A stretch of 64,000 bases of DNA from Parietaria judaica (lineage: Eukaryota; Streptophyta; Magnoliopsida; Rosales; Urticaceae), in contig OX940871.1 in NCBI GenBank assembly GCA_954871525.1, positions 19,901,086 to 19,965,085 on the forward strand. Reading direction: 5' to 3'. This document shows positions 1-10,263 of this stretch, piece by piece (the first letter of the stretch is position 1; every line of letters starts with the position of its first letter). The notes under the pieces are model-generated. The model worked only from the letters and a program-made list of their open reading frames with translations. It did not search any database and had not been told where the DNA came from. Both the position numbers and the translations under genes were made by a program.

Positions 1-74
1 ATTATACGAGATACTCGGTTTAAGCCACACGACACAGAAATAATACTCGCAATGCGGCAGCAAAAGAGTCAATA

Positions 75-620
75 CTAATAGTGCAAGACGTGGACGTTGT
101 ACTCGACAATGGCGTCGCCGGTGGGGGCGTCGAACACCACAGTGTGGGCCAAGGCGTAGCCTCGAGCGAACCGGAGCAAACCCGTCCCTCCGACGATGGG
201 CAGCTCCCGCACAGCGTCTAGGACGTGGTTCCTCCCGAGGACGCTGAGGCTGCTCCCGTTGTACTTTCCTCGTGTGAACTCGAAGCTCACCACCATGAGC
301 AGCACCACGTCATTTTGCGCAGCAAAGGAGTAGATGCCCTGCGCTTTCCCGACAACCTCCGAGCTCAGCTCTCGCGCGACGGTGAGTGGGTCGTCAATCA
401 TGACTGTCTTGCCGAACAAGCCGTTGCCAGACTTAGGCTTGGGAGAACTGATTATTTGCACGGCTGACGGGTTTTTGCCGCTGAGCGTATCGTGGAAGAA
501 GAAGTGGAAGTGGCTCAGCTTCTCGGGTTTGGCCGGAGCTAGGGTTTCGGATAGGAAACCGGCGATGGGGTTGCAGAGGAGGATGAAGATGAGCAGGGAA
601 TAGGGAAGGACAGAAGCCAT
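75..620 (-). CDS. Dirigent protein, secreted
   Basis: Single-exon gene of 181 aa. Dirigent proteins act outside the cell and steer the stereochemistry of phenoxy-radical coupling in lignan and lignin synthesis; they have no oxidising activity of their own. Residues 1 to about 22 form a signal peptide (MASVLPYSLLIFILLCNPIAG). Family landmarks follow in order: a LSHFHFFFHD strand near residue 35, GLFGKTVMIDDPLT near 67, AQGIYSFA near 93, SSLSVLGRN near 122, and the C-terminal VGGTGLLRFARGYAL near 142. The length matches the family. The frame stays open 56 codons upstream, but those codons are low-complexity and do not resemble a dirigent N-terminus. The ATG at 620 puts the signal peptide first, so it is preferred. 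The exact subfamily and substrate cannot be told from sequence. Confidence 0.93.
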   Translation of the reverse strand: MASVLPYSLLIFILLCNPIAGFLSETLAPAKPEKLSHFHFFFHDTLSGKNPSAVQIISSPKPKSGNGLFGKTVMIDDPLTVARELSSEVVGKAQGIYSFAAQNDVVLLMVVSFEFTRGKYNGSSLSVLGRNHVLDAVRELPIVGGTGLLRFARGYALAHTVVFDAPTGDAIVEYNVHVLHY

Positions 621-2251
621 GATTATTTTAGAGTGTTGTAGGGAGAATTGAAGGAATGTTTGGCTTCTTAAAAAGGAGCCAACTGAAGTGAAGTCATGAG
701 TGGTGAAGGCGGGTCCGAAAATCCATTTTATTTCAAAATTCGGAAACTGGATCTGAATTTTTGGGTTTGAAATGAAACCCGGATTCAAATTTAATAAGTA
801 AATATTGGAAATACGGTTTTCAAAAGAATTATTTTTAATTTCATAAACTTGTTATAATTAAATCCGGATCAAGATTATTTTTAATATATATTTTATGAGA
901 TTTTGATTATATTTCTAAAAAATCGGATTTGATTTTTTTATATATAATTTACATTTTCAAAAACTTTAAAATTCCGGGATTAAGGAATGTAGTAATCGGG
1001 TTCCGGCTTTCATTACCCTCAAAAATCCACATCCCAGTTCAAGTTAACCGAAATCAAGATCCGGGTTAACTCTATTTTTCAAAAAACTAAATTCTTTAAA
1101 CTGGTTTTTTTTTTTTTTTCGTATGAGTTTTTAGAAGTTGGATTTCCAGATTTCTTTTCCGAAAATGCTAAAAATGGATGTCATATCTTTAGACTAAAGT
1201 TATGATGTGTACATTTTGAAGCATGCTAAAAGTGATGATGATATTGTATATCTTCAACTTGAAGATATATTTCTTTCACGATTTTTCTTTCTCTTGACTC
1301 CCACTCAAAATCCCTTTTTATCAATTAATTTTGTGGTTAGTTTCATTTTCTCTTTCTACGTTTCACCAAAAATAGAAGTGAAAATGTGAATTTACCAAAG
1401 TTGTGTTTCACATAGAGGTGCATATACTATGTGTAGGGACAGTGATACGACACCAATCTCCATTAAAGATGATTTATTTAGAATCATCATTCACACTGAA
1501 AATCGTTAGAGGTTTCTTGCTTCTCAAGAAAGAATGATTGAACAGTGTTCTCCATTTCTCACGTAAGGATTTCACGAGCTGTAATTTACAACTTCTACCA
1601 TTTTTCATGAAGCAAATCAATGTAGGGTTTGACCGTTTGGGTTTGATAACTCAAAGCAGAAGATTCTAGTGGGCCCACCTTGCCTGATCATATTTGGAAC
1701 CTAAAAAATCGTTCGGCTTTGGAGTACCGAGCTCGATTGCCCTTCTGGCTGCGAGTGGGCTTCTTTTGCAAGGGCGAAGCCAAAAAAAATCACGAGAGGA
1801 GGCAAAAATAGATCGTAACTTTCGAAGTAAGACATGATAATGAAGTTACTTTATTTATTAACGACATAATGTGCTTGAATGTAAAGATCATATGATATAA
1901 AATATGTAATAAATCGCATATATATTTTCTACTCTAAGATCAAATTGAACACGTTTTGACATTATAAATGATACAACTTATGATTTCTTAACTCGATACC
2001 AAGTAAAAAATAACACATATATATTATCAAGATAACGGCTTCTCTGAACAAGGACGAATAATAAAGAATGCGTCTCCGAGGGGCGATGAAATCGTGGTAA
2101 TTACCGTCAGAAATTCCTCATCCAATTAATTAGTAATCTCGATTCTCGATTAAAACCTTCATGGTCTTTACCTCTTCAAGAAGTCTCAACCATCGGTGAA
2201 TTTAAAAAAAAAAAAAAAAAGAAGGTTGATCCTTACATAGAGAAACAGTAC
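621..2251. other. Intergenic, AT-rich, no gene seen
   Basis: Contains the upstream region of the dirigent gene. Poly-T and poly-A runs occur at about 1107-1120 and 2204-2220. The short open frames are AT-rich and show no recognisable domain. A more GC-balanced patch near 1665-1790 was inspected and could not be assigned. Confidence 0.6.
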
Positions 2252-2406
2252 GGGAACGTGGTGCAGTAGCAAGTTGGGACTTTGTCGATCAGACTTGAAG
2301 TTTCAAGTTCGAATTTCGCTGAACCGGTAAAATCTAAGCACCGATATTCCATAGATAATCGTATGTAAAATTTAGTTTTATCAGCAAGCTTATCACAAAA
2401 AAAAAA
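2252..2406 (+). mobile_element. Putative tRNA-derived SINE
   Basis: A short element begins GGGAACGTGGTGCAGTAGC, which resembles a pol III A box. About 50 bp on (near 2307) it has a B-box-like GTTCGAATT, and it ends in a run of about ten A at 2397-2406. This order (A box, B box, short unrelated body, A tail) is typical of plant SINEs. Target duplications are not clear: GTTGATCCTTAC before and ATTGTGACCTAC after are only weakly alike. The call rests on the promoter boxes and the tail. Confidence 0.5.
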
Positions 2407-3587
2407 TTGTGACCTACTAACCGAAAATGGTATTGAATAATTGACACGAAATCAATATCATTAGGTTAAAGTTAATTTGATGAAACACGCAGGAAAAACA
2501 TACATGACTTTAATAAATGTGACAATATGATGGCATGCATGCTTACGACTTACCATTCTGTTCTGTTCTTAATAGATTTAGTATGGAGTCGTGGTATGGA
2601 TATTGATAATGATATATACGAGTCGACACCATTCTTGGCTCGTAAAATTTCGAAGAAAATCGTTTCCATTAATGGATAGACAATATGATAAACAACTGTT
2701 TATTTATCAAGTAATGTGTAAAACATATGGGTCCTAATGATCTAGCTACAGGACCCATCTCATTCAAAAAAAAAATTGTTTATAACTTATAATGATCTAA
2801 AAAAATTGAGCAGGTAGCTTAAAATCAAATTATATCTTGATAAAAAAAAATCATAGTTATTTGAAAAAAGAATCAAATATTTGAAATTCAAAAAGAAAAA
2901 TTAGATTATGCTCGAGAATCGATCCCCAGATGAAAAAAACTCAACAAACAGACCATCGTGACATCCTCCATATATGTAGAAGATTTTTGCCGGAGGAGGT
3001 GAATCGTCCCTTTTGAATAAGCTTAAGTAGTCTTGCATGATGAAACCATTTTGTTAGGAGGAAATCCCTGTGGATCGCAAGCTCAATTTTGTCGTCGGAA
3101 AGAAATCATTCTACAAAAAGCCGTCATAAATCTTCTTTGACCGTTGTTACAACTCCAATTGTGCCGACGTTGTTGGCGTCTCTATTTGTCGCGTTGATGG
3201 CATTAAACTTATTAAGAATATATAATTCTGTGTCCGAGATCATTGTACATTGAAGATGAATATTCTGCATGGTTAAGTTACTTAAAAAGTTCAAGAAGGA
3301 TATCCCACATCTCCTTGCGTTTGGTATTGTCCCAAAATGGCTTCAAAGCAAAATTCCACTAAGCTAATTATTTCACGGCCGGGAAAAATACGAGAACGTG
3401 ACCCAAAAATTCCGTTCGAGCAGAACCGAATAGGAATTGGAGATCGATAGTGATGTAGCATGTAATATTTGTACATGCTCGCAGTACAGAAATTCTAAAT
3501 CTTACGTACAACTTTAATTTCAATTTTTATTTTTTGTGTTGAAGATTGAATCCGGTGAATTCCTAAATATAATTGTGGTATCATAAT
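2407..3587. other. Intergenic, no gene seen
   Basis: AT-rich DNA with scattered short open frames. The 2900-3480 stretch has somewhat balanced composition and could be decayed retroelement DNA, but no domain could be read in any frame. Confidence 0.5.
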
Positions 3588-3972
3588 TGTTACGGGTATT
3601 TCTCGGAATTGATTTTTATAAATAAATTAAGTAAGCGGAAATTATCGTACTAATTTCCATTAATTAATTATATGATTTGATTAATCTTTTAAATAAGATT
3701 ACAAATCAAATTAATCAATTTCAAACATAAAATACCCTCTGGAGGTCTGTTTTCGAAAAACAAAGTGTTCCGGTGTTCGTAAAAATATGAAAACACCCAA
3801 AAACGACGTAAAATTTGTGAAAAACGGACACAGGACGGGCCCGGGAGAAAAAATGCTATAAAACACCCTCTTGTGGGACCCACAGGTGAGACAACCCGGA
3901 GTATCGCGCCGCGTGGCGGATCCCGTCGCTGCCCCATGCAGTGGGCCCCATCGGGTGACGTCACCCCACTTG

Positions 3973-4140
3973 TGGGCACCCTTCCTCGCCCACTTGCGCG
4001 GGGCTGGCCCTCAGCGGCCACGTGTAGGGCCTCGATGGCCCCGATCGGCCCACTTGCGGGCTCCCCTCCTCGCCCACTTGCGAGGGGCCTGCCCACGACG
4101 GCCACGCGTAAGGCTCGGATGGCCCAGATCGGCCCACAAC
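3973..4140. repeat. 84-bp tandem duplication in LTR U3
   Basis: Two copies of an approximately 84-bp GC-rich unit containing CGCCCACTTGCG, GGCCACG and GATCGGCCCAC. The CGCCCACTTG copies lie at 3987 and 4071. The duplication produces long spurious open frames on both strands with a 28-residue period; these are not genes. Confidence 0.7.
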
Positions 4141-4455
4141 GCGCAAGTGGCGCCCACAGAGGCACGTGGGCCGTCAGATCGGTGCGTAGACGGCCGGGAT
4201 TGATCCATCTTGATGCGGGGGCCAACATACAATAAAAATATTATCCGGGGACCCCCGGGAGCAATATTTTAGTACACATAGACCCCCGGATCCTATTATA
4301 AATAGGAGCTTAGCTCAGTTAAACGGTAACTGATTCGAACTCATCGAAACTCACTATAGTTCTCTCGATTCTCTCTCTCCCTCTCTACCCCCTATATACT
4401 CGCCTCCCCTCAAATACCGTTCTAATGTTGAGCGTCAGAGGTGAATCAGGGGGTA

Positions 4456-4475
4456 CCCCCCCCCCCCCCCCCCCT
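4456..4475. repeat. Poly-C run
   Basis: A GGGGGTA is followed by an uninterrupted C run of about 18 bases inside the putative LTR. It is able to form a G-quadruplex on the minus strand and is also a place where assembly length is unreliable. Confidence 0.8.
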
Positions 4476-5258
4476 TGACCTCAGGTGTTCCCTTTTTTCA
4501 GGTCCGAAAAGTGAGAGATTTACAAAAAGCAGAAGCACTGGGGAAATTCCCACGCGGTTCACGATCCGCCTGATAAACCCAGTTCTATGCGGTGTCCAGC
4601 CTATCTCCAGTCCATTGCGCGGCTGCGTGTATAGTCTCGGGACACGTATCTGGGACCACCATTCAGGACGTAGGATCCAACCTAGGGAAATTCCTCTAAG
4701 ATCCGGACGACTGAGGGATCGCTCTGAGAAGAATCCCCTGGAGAAGATCCTGGGAAGGTCCAAGACCCACCTGCACTTGTTCTAAGATTACCACAGCCTA
4801 GGTTCTGTCTCCTAGTCCCCGTATCTGAATAAGATACCACGACTTTGCGGACAGTTCTAGCACCGGACTAGAACAAGCGGCATCAGGTGGAGAGTCTAAC
4901 CTCCCAGGGTTCACTTCCTGGCCAAAAGCACTCCCCCGAACCTGTAACCACGGCCCTTGGCCTGGTGGTGACTACCGGATCGCCTAGGACCCCGAACGCC
5001 AACGAGACTTTCGGCCTCGCAGGTGCCAGATATCAGTCAATTAAAAGCTCACTCTGAAGTCAGCGGCTACCGCCCCAAGGTCAACGAGACCCACGAGAAG
5101 TCAACAGAGGGGACAAGATCTGTCATCCTCGCAATAAGGCCGTCCAAGGCCCATCCAAAGTCAACAGAAGCCTGCCACGTCAACCAAGCGACATTGGGTC
5201 AGGCCCAAAATCAACAAATGGGCCTCTTTAATGTTTGATCCAAAAAACGACATCAACA

Positions 5259-6902
5259 ATAACATCCATTTATTATTGTATACATATTATTTTTGTGAAG
5301 TTCTGACATACATTAATCATATCCTCTCGCTTGACGAATTAATTATACTTGAATATTTAATTAACAAATTCAACACTATATTAGACTACTACAAATCGAT
5401 CTGATCAAAAATAAAATTCCAAAATCTCTTATCTAACATATTATATATTAGTTGCGCAGCTCATTTTTTTTTAATTTTCCTCGTTTTCGTATGCAATTAA
5501 ATGATTCGATAAGATCATGAAAATTAGTCTAAAGTTGAAATTGGTGGAAATGGTTAGTGTTAGTTGTTCTATGTTACGTACGAGTACGACAACGGATCTT
5601 GTTACAGTTTTTATCATTTTTCCAGATATATATATATATATAGTACACTAAAAAAGCACTACAAATTAATTACGATTGAAGTGAATTAATCTTATTAACA
5701 TTTGAATAATTAGTGAGTTCGAAATGTATAATTTTGCTTAAGGAGAAGGAGAAAGGTGGCGTGTTTTTTAATACTTAACGAACCAAATTAATACGTAAAG
5801 ATAACTATCGAAAAATCAAATCATCATAAAAGTATAATATAAATGGGACAATTATTAAGTTGACATATCATTTAATATTACGTTGTGTTATGATATATAT
5901 ATTTATATTTCCTTATTCTGTATATAAGAGATCCGAAAAGGTCAATTCGTTGAAATTGATGAAAGAGATGCCTTATAATTCTTGGTATTATTATTTATTT
6001 TTATTACAATATTTCTATGACATTATATCTTGTTAAAGTTTTTTTATGATCATTTATCAAACTCTATTTATAGACAAGTCATATCTTGTTCTTAAGAGTT
6101 CAATAAATTCAAATTAAAAATATCAAATTAATTTTATACTCTTTGTCGTTATTTTTTTTTTCTCTTTCCAAGTATATAGTATGAAACTATATGATAAATA
6201 ATATGATAAAAGAATTATAGTGCGTTTAATGCCTTTTTTTTTTTTGGTCTTTGTAAGCAAGTCATAAGTACCTTAAAAATGCACTATTTAATCTCCGTAG
6301 TACAGAAAAAGCAAGCAATATATAATTTCATTAGGATTGAAGTGAATTATACCAAATACATACTCAATGCATTTAAAAATGCTGCGTAACGATATATGTG
6401 TGCGAAGTGATTAACAATTTTTGAATTAAACTAATATAATAATAAAAGCAGCAAACTATGAATGATAATTTGCTTATGTGATCAAAAGAAACTATACGGT
6501 CATTTGACAACCGAGATTGTTGGACTAGAATCGGAAAAATACGGCACAAACGCCGACCCAAATTATAAATTCCGGGGCAGATAAATTTTTGGAGAAATGA
6601 ATTAAACATATTTAAAGGTAAAATTTAAGTATGAATAAAGACTGTTTGCCCCAATGCGAGTCCGCACATAAAAATAATGAGTTATATATATATATATATA
6701 TATATATCATTAGCAATATGTGCATACTATTAAACTTATATAAGATTAATATATTCTTTGTACTTGTGTTGTGACATCACATATTCAGTGCATTAAACAA
6801 TATTTAGGGAATTGTTTATTATGTTAGTTCTCTGATTTTTTTTTTATTTAAACTTTTTTTATTTATTATTGTCATTTAGATTTTAGACTATATTAAGTTT
6901 AA
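5259..6902. other. Intergenic AT-rich DNA
   Basis: No gene seen. TA microsatellites lie at about 5623-5642 and 6684-6708. The short minus-strand frame near 6373-6609 has AT-driven composition and no recognisable motif. Confidence 0.6.
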
Positions 6903-7080
6903 TTTTATTTTTCATTCTGTGTTTTTGTCAATCTTTTTTAGATTCGGGATCACTCTTTGAAAGTTAGAGACCTTCATATATTATTACTTTAATTTATTTA
7001 TTTTTTCTTTTTCATTGTGTTTTTGTCATTCTCTTTGAGATTTTGGATTACTCTTTGAAAGTTGAGACCTTCATATATAT
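6903..7080. repeat. ~100-bp tandem duplication
   Basis: Two diverged copies of a segment with TTTCATT-TGTGTTTTTGTCA, then GA-TACTCTTTGAAAGTT and AGACCTTCATATAT. The second copy begins near 7003. Just after it, TTTATCCATAGATC is also repeated (about 7082 and 7113). This lies in the 3' flank of the TBL gene. Confidence 0.7.
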
Positions 7081-7217
7081 AATTTATCCATAGATCAGTG
7101 TAAACACAAAAGAATTTATCCATAGATCCTTTTATTAGAAACCAATGTACAATAAATAACAGTATAACCATTGGTTATAAGACCAATATATCTAGCTCTT
7201 TGCATTATATATCAGTC

Positions 7218-9937
7218 TCAAATCTCCCAACAAGAAGCAAGAGCGGCGTATAGAAGCTGATTCCACGTGTCTTGGACTCCGGCGATGCACCAGTGCGTGC
7301 AGTCCATTCCCTTGAAGGCATTGTAGCTGCTCGGGTGTCCGTCTTTCCTCAGCTGCGACAGCGTCGTTATGTCGAGCAGGTGCACCGCTCGCCCCGTCCG
7401 CCTCAGCACTTCCTTCACGACGTACCACGCTCTTGGCAAGCCAGCCGAGTAGCTCGATCCACCTATCGGCTCCGTCTCGTTGCCGCAGTTCGTCACGCCA
7501 GGCTTGTTCCAATCGCTTCCGCTGTCGAAGCGAATGGAGGATGAGAATAATCAGTTATGAATTTATATAGTAAGAAATGAATGAGTTTGGGTCGATATTA
7601 TTAGATTTGGTATAACCGATATGAATAGGATTATTAAGATAATTAGATAATGTGTAAACAGTAAACACGACGAGACTCAATTAAACACGATATTCAGTAA
7701 TATCTATGAACTTTCATTTAAAATATTTTTCGTGGCAAAATATATGTTATATTACGTATCATAGGTTTGCATGAAAATATAATGTAAATAAAATCATATA
7801 GCTAGTGAAGTGAATCTAAACAACTCATTAACATGATCAATAAATAAAACAGTTATTGAGACAATTGAGTCGTGACTTACTTGTAATGGGAAGGAGATAT
7901 TCCTTGGAAGAAAACCCGGGTCCGTCTCCGATCCACCGTCGAGTCAACCCACTTGGCCCACGTGGTCAAACCCTTGCGAAAAGCTTCCATTCGATCCATA
8001 TCTTCGAGAATGATGTTGCCGTCTTGAACATAGTCCCATCTGCATAAATGAGAATTAGGGTTTTCTCCATTAATTATGTTATAGAACAGTTCAATGTGGT
8101 CGAGTCTTTTCTTACGGTTGGTTGGATCTTCTGTACCACCAAAGCCACGTGTTGAAGATCAACACGTCCATGTCCTTCCATATCTCACCATTTTTGAGCG
8201 AGTCGAGCTTCAAAACCCTACTCTTGTTGTTAGGCTCCTCTTCAATGTCGACGAGATAGTGAGAGGTGAAGAGCATCAATGAAACTCCATAGTCCTGTCA
8301 CTCACAAAAGAGGTCTTATTAATTATGTGGTTGGACCTGGGATCGGGAGCCCGCGGTAGCCGGCCCCACGGAGTTCCGTGACCGTGGGTAACCCCGCTTT
8401 TGTGTTACTCGCGGTAAAAAATGCACCAAGTAGGATATTTTCCCTAAATTATATTGACTCAAATTCTATTTTTCAACTAAGACTTTTGTTGGGTTTTTTT
8501 TTTTCCATCAACCCTTACATAATCCTTCAAAACTCATTTAGGCAAGACATTTGATTTGTTTCTTAGAATCTTTTTTTTTTTTTTTTTACAAAAACTCATT
8601 GGTATACAATTTTGGTTTATGGCATATGTAAAATTGAATCGGAGCAATTCGATAACAATTTTTTAAAATCTTACAAAAACCTTATCGGTGTCCTAAAAAA
8701 ATTGGACTTGGTGTGATTTTTGGTTATAACCAAGGTTTTAAATACCGCTTGCCGATGTCGTTTAGTATTTTTCATTTTACAGATATATCGCTTGTCGATT
8801 GGTATCTTTTAGGTAAATCGATGGATATGCCGATAGATATCTCGTTTCGCATATCCTCGAAAAAAGATTTTCGATGGGCATGCCGATGGATATTCGAGAA
8901 ATTTAATACCTTGGTTATAACAACTTGGGTTGGAGTGTTCATATCATTCAGGCTATGCATGTAACTGATGAACTTGGAATAATACACGTACTATATTATT
9001 ATTATTTGAAGTCTCATAATATGTTATCTAATTGTAATTAATTAGGGTATAATAATAAGTGATGCAATTTTTTAGCAATATTTTGCCCCACAATTCTTTT
9101 TGACAGCAATGTTCCCTAAATTTTCAAAGAGGAGCTAAAAAGTTATTGTGAAACGAATATAAACACATTATTTGAACTTTTTTAGTAGATTCGATTCCAA
9201 ATATATGTGGCTCTTAAGGATTATTTAAACATGCATGAAAGGTAGATTTTTGACATGTAAAATTAATTTTCTAAAATGAATACTAGACCATTTTTGTATA
9301 TAAAGTAATCAATTACCTCGAATGTGACAGTGGTGTACAAGCCATTGTACTGCCGTGTGACGTTGGCTTGAGGCTGCGCGGCGTGAAGAAGACAGAGAAG
9401 CGAGTCGTACTGGTTCAGACTTATCGAATCCCCCACGAACATCATCTTCTTCCCCTTGAATCTCTCCAAGAATTCTCCACCGTCGAATCTACCACAGATA
9501 TGGCTCATCATAGGGTAAAACCGAAACTATATGTACTGGATTTTTATTTTTACTTATTAGTGGAGTTAGTTAATTCAATTTTTTTTTTCAAACGGGTACT
9601 TTAACCTCTTCGGATAATCATAGGTTTTTTTTTTTTCTTTTCAAGTCACGATCGGGCCGATACTGGATGCACCTGATTGTGTAGCACACAGTTAATATTC
9701 GACGGTAGGTAAAAAGTTTGAATTTTTACACGATTTTCTTTTAATTTGACCTGATAAAATACATTCAATTTTCAAATAAAATGGGGGATAAATCTAACAT
9801 ATATAACCGTAAAAGCAAGAGAACCGGGAACAGGGCCGGGGCCGAACTTTTTTTCTCGGTCCGGTTCCTTTTTTTATAAATAAAATTGGGATTTTAAACG
9901 GGGCTAGGAACCGGAAACCGGGATTTAAATCAGGTTA

Positions 9938-9981
<44 letters not shown>

Positions 9982-10263
9982 TGCTTACCTCGGCAAGTCG
10001 CAGCCGCTCGGCTGCCACCGGTAGCCAAGATACGCCCGATCGGGCCGTCCATACTTCACGCAGTCGAACTCCTTTCGAATATGCGGACACGTCGAAGAAT
10101 CATACAAAGGATAAGAATCGTCCAGCACCCAACTCCCTTCGTACACGTCGCACTTCCTCCATTTCCGATCATCTGAGAAACTCGACACACACAGACACGA
10201 CAGACTCATCAAAACGACAGCGTTGAAGACACAGCTCCATGACCTTCTCCCTCCAAACTCCAT
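7218..10263 (-). CDS. TRICHOME BIREFRINGENCE-LIKE (TBL/PMR5) O-acetyltransferase
   Basis: TBL proteins O-acetylate cell-wall polysaccharides in the Golgi or secretory route. Five exons join in frame to 362 aa: 9989-10263, 9317-9488, 8116-8294, 7881-8039 and 7218-7521, all with GT-AG borders and matching phases. An N-terminal hydrophobic segment (residues about 8-27) is followed by the cysteine-rich PMR5N domain ([10 protein letters not shown] to [11 protein letters not shown]). The esterase domain has the GDS motif at residues 111-113 ([15 protein letters not shown]) and the catalytic DxxH at 335-338 ([10 protein letters not shown]). The start at 10263 is chosen because it opens the signal or anchor sequence. 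Both catalytic motifs are intact. The short N-terminal region before PMR5N suggests a soluble secreted member. Substrate (xylan, mannan, pectin or xyloglucan) cannot be read. Confidence 0.94.
8731..8913 (+). mobile_element. hAT-like MITE, family A, copy 1
   Basis: A 183-bp element inside a TBL intron. It has terminal inverted repeats CAAGGTTTTAAAT / ATTTAATACCTTG and is flanked on both sides by the 8-bp duplication GTTATAAC (8723-8730 and 8914-8921). An 8-bp duplication is the hAT signature. A second copy in the opposite orientation lies at 34201-34382. It has no coding capacity. Confidence 0.8.
9941..9979. repeat. (GA)19 microsatellite beside a splice donor
   Basis: A perfect GA run ends about 8 bp from the 5' splice site of TBL exon 1. 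In the transcript it is a CU run starting almost directly after GTAAGCAA. Confidence 0.95.

Larger units (their letters stand above)
3588..5258 (+). mobile_element. Probable solo LTR (1.67 kb) with imperfect TSD
   Basis: The segment starts TGTTACGGG and ends ATCAACA, giving TGTT/AACA termini. It is flanked by ATAAT (3583-3587) and ATAAC (5259-5263), a 4-of-5 match to a 5-bp target duplication. Inside are a TATA-like TATTATAAATAG at 4294-4305, a pyrimidine-rich stretch near 4360-4410 that could follow a start site, and a GC-rich block at about 3830-4220. The orientation is taken from the TATA box. There is no primer-binding site, polypurine tract or pol sequence nearby, so a solo LTR left by recombination fits best. 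The superfamily is not proven; the length and GC-rich U3 would suit Ty3/gypsy. Confidence 0.55.

Noticed and set aside
3689..4235. Several long overlapping open frames on both strands
   Set aside because: They come from the GC-rich 84-bp tandem duplication in the putative LTR; Pro/Arg/Ala-rich with a 28-residue period and no domain.
4441..4785. Opposed open frames of about 105-114 codons
   Set aside because: They lie across the C run and LTR sequence; composition and opposing frames suggest chance.
8330..8410. GC-rich block resembling a tRNA or rRNA piece
   Set aside because: No cloverleaf or rRNA motif could be drawn; it lies inside a TBL intron and is probably repeat DNA.
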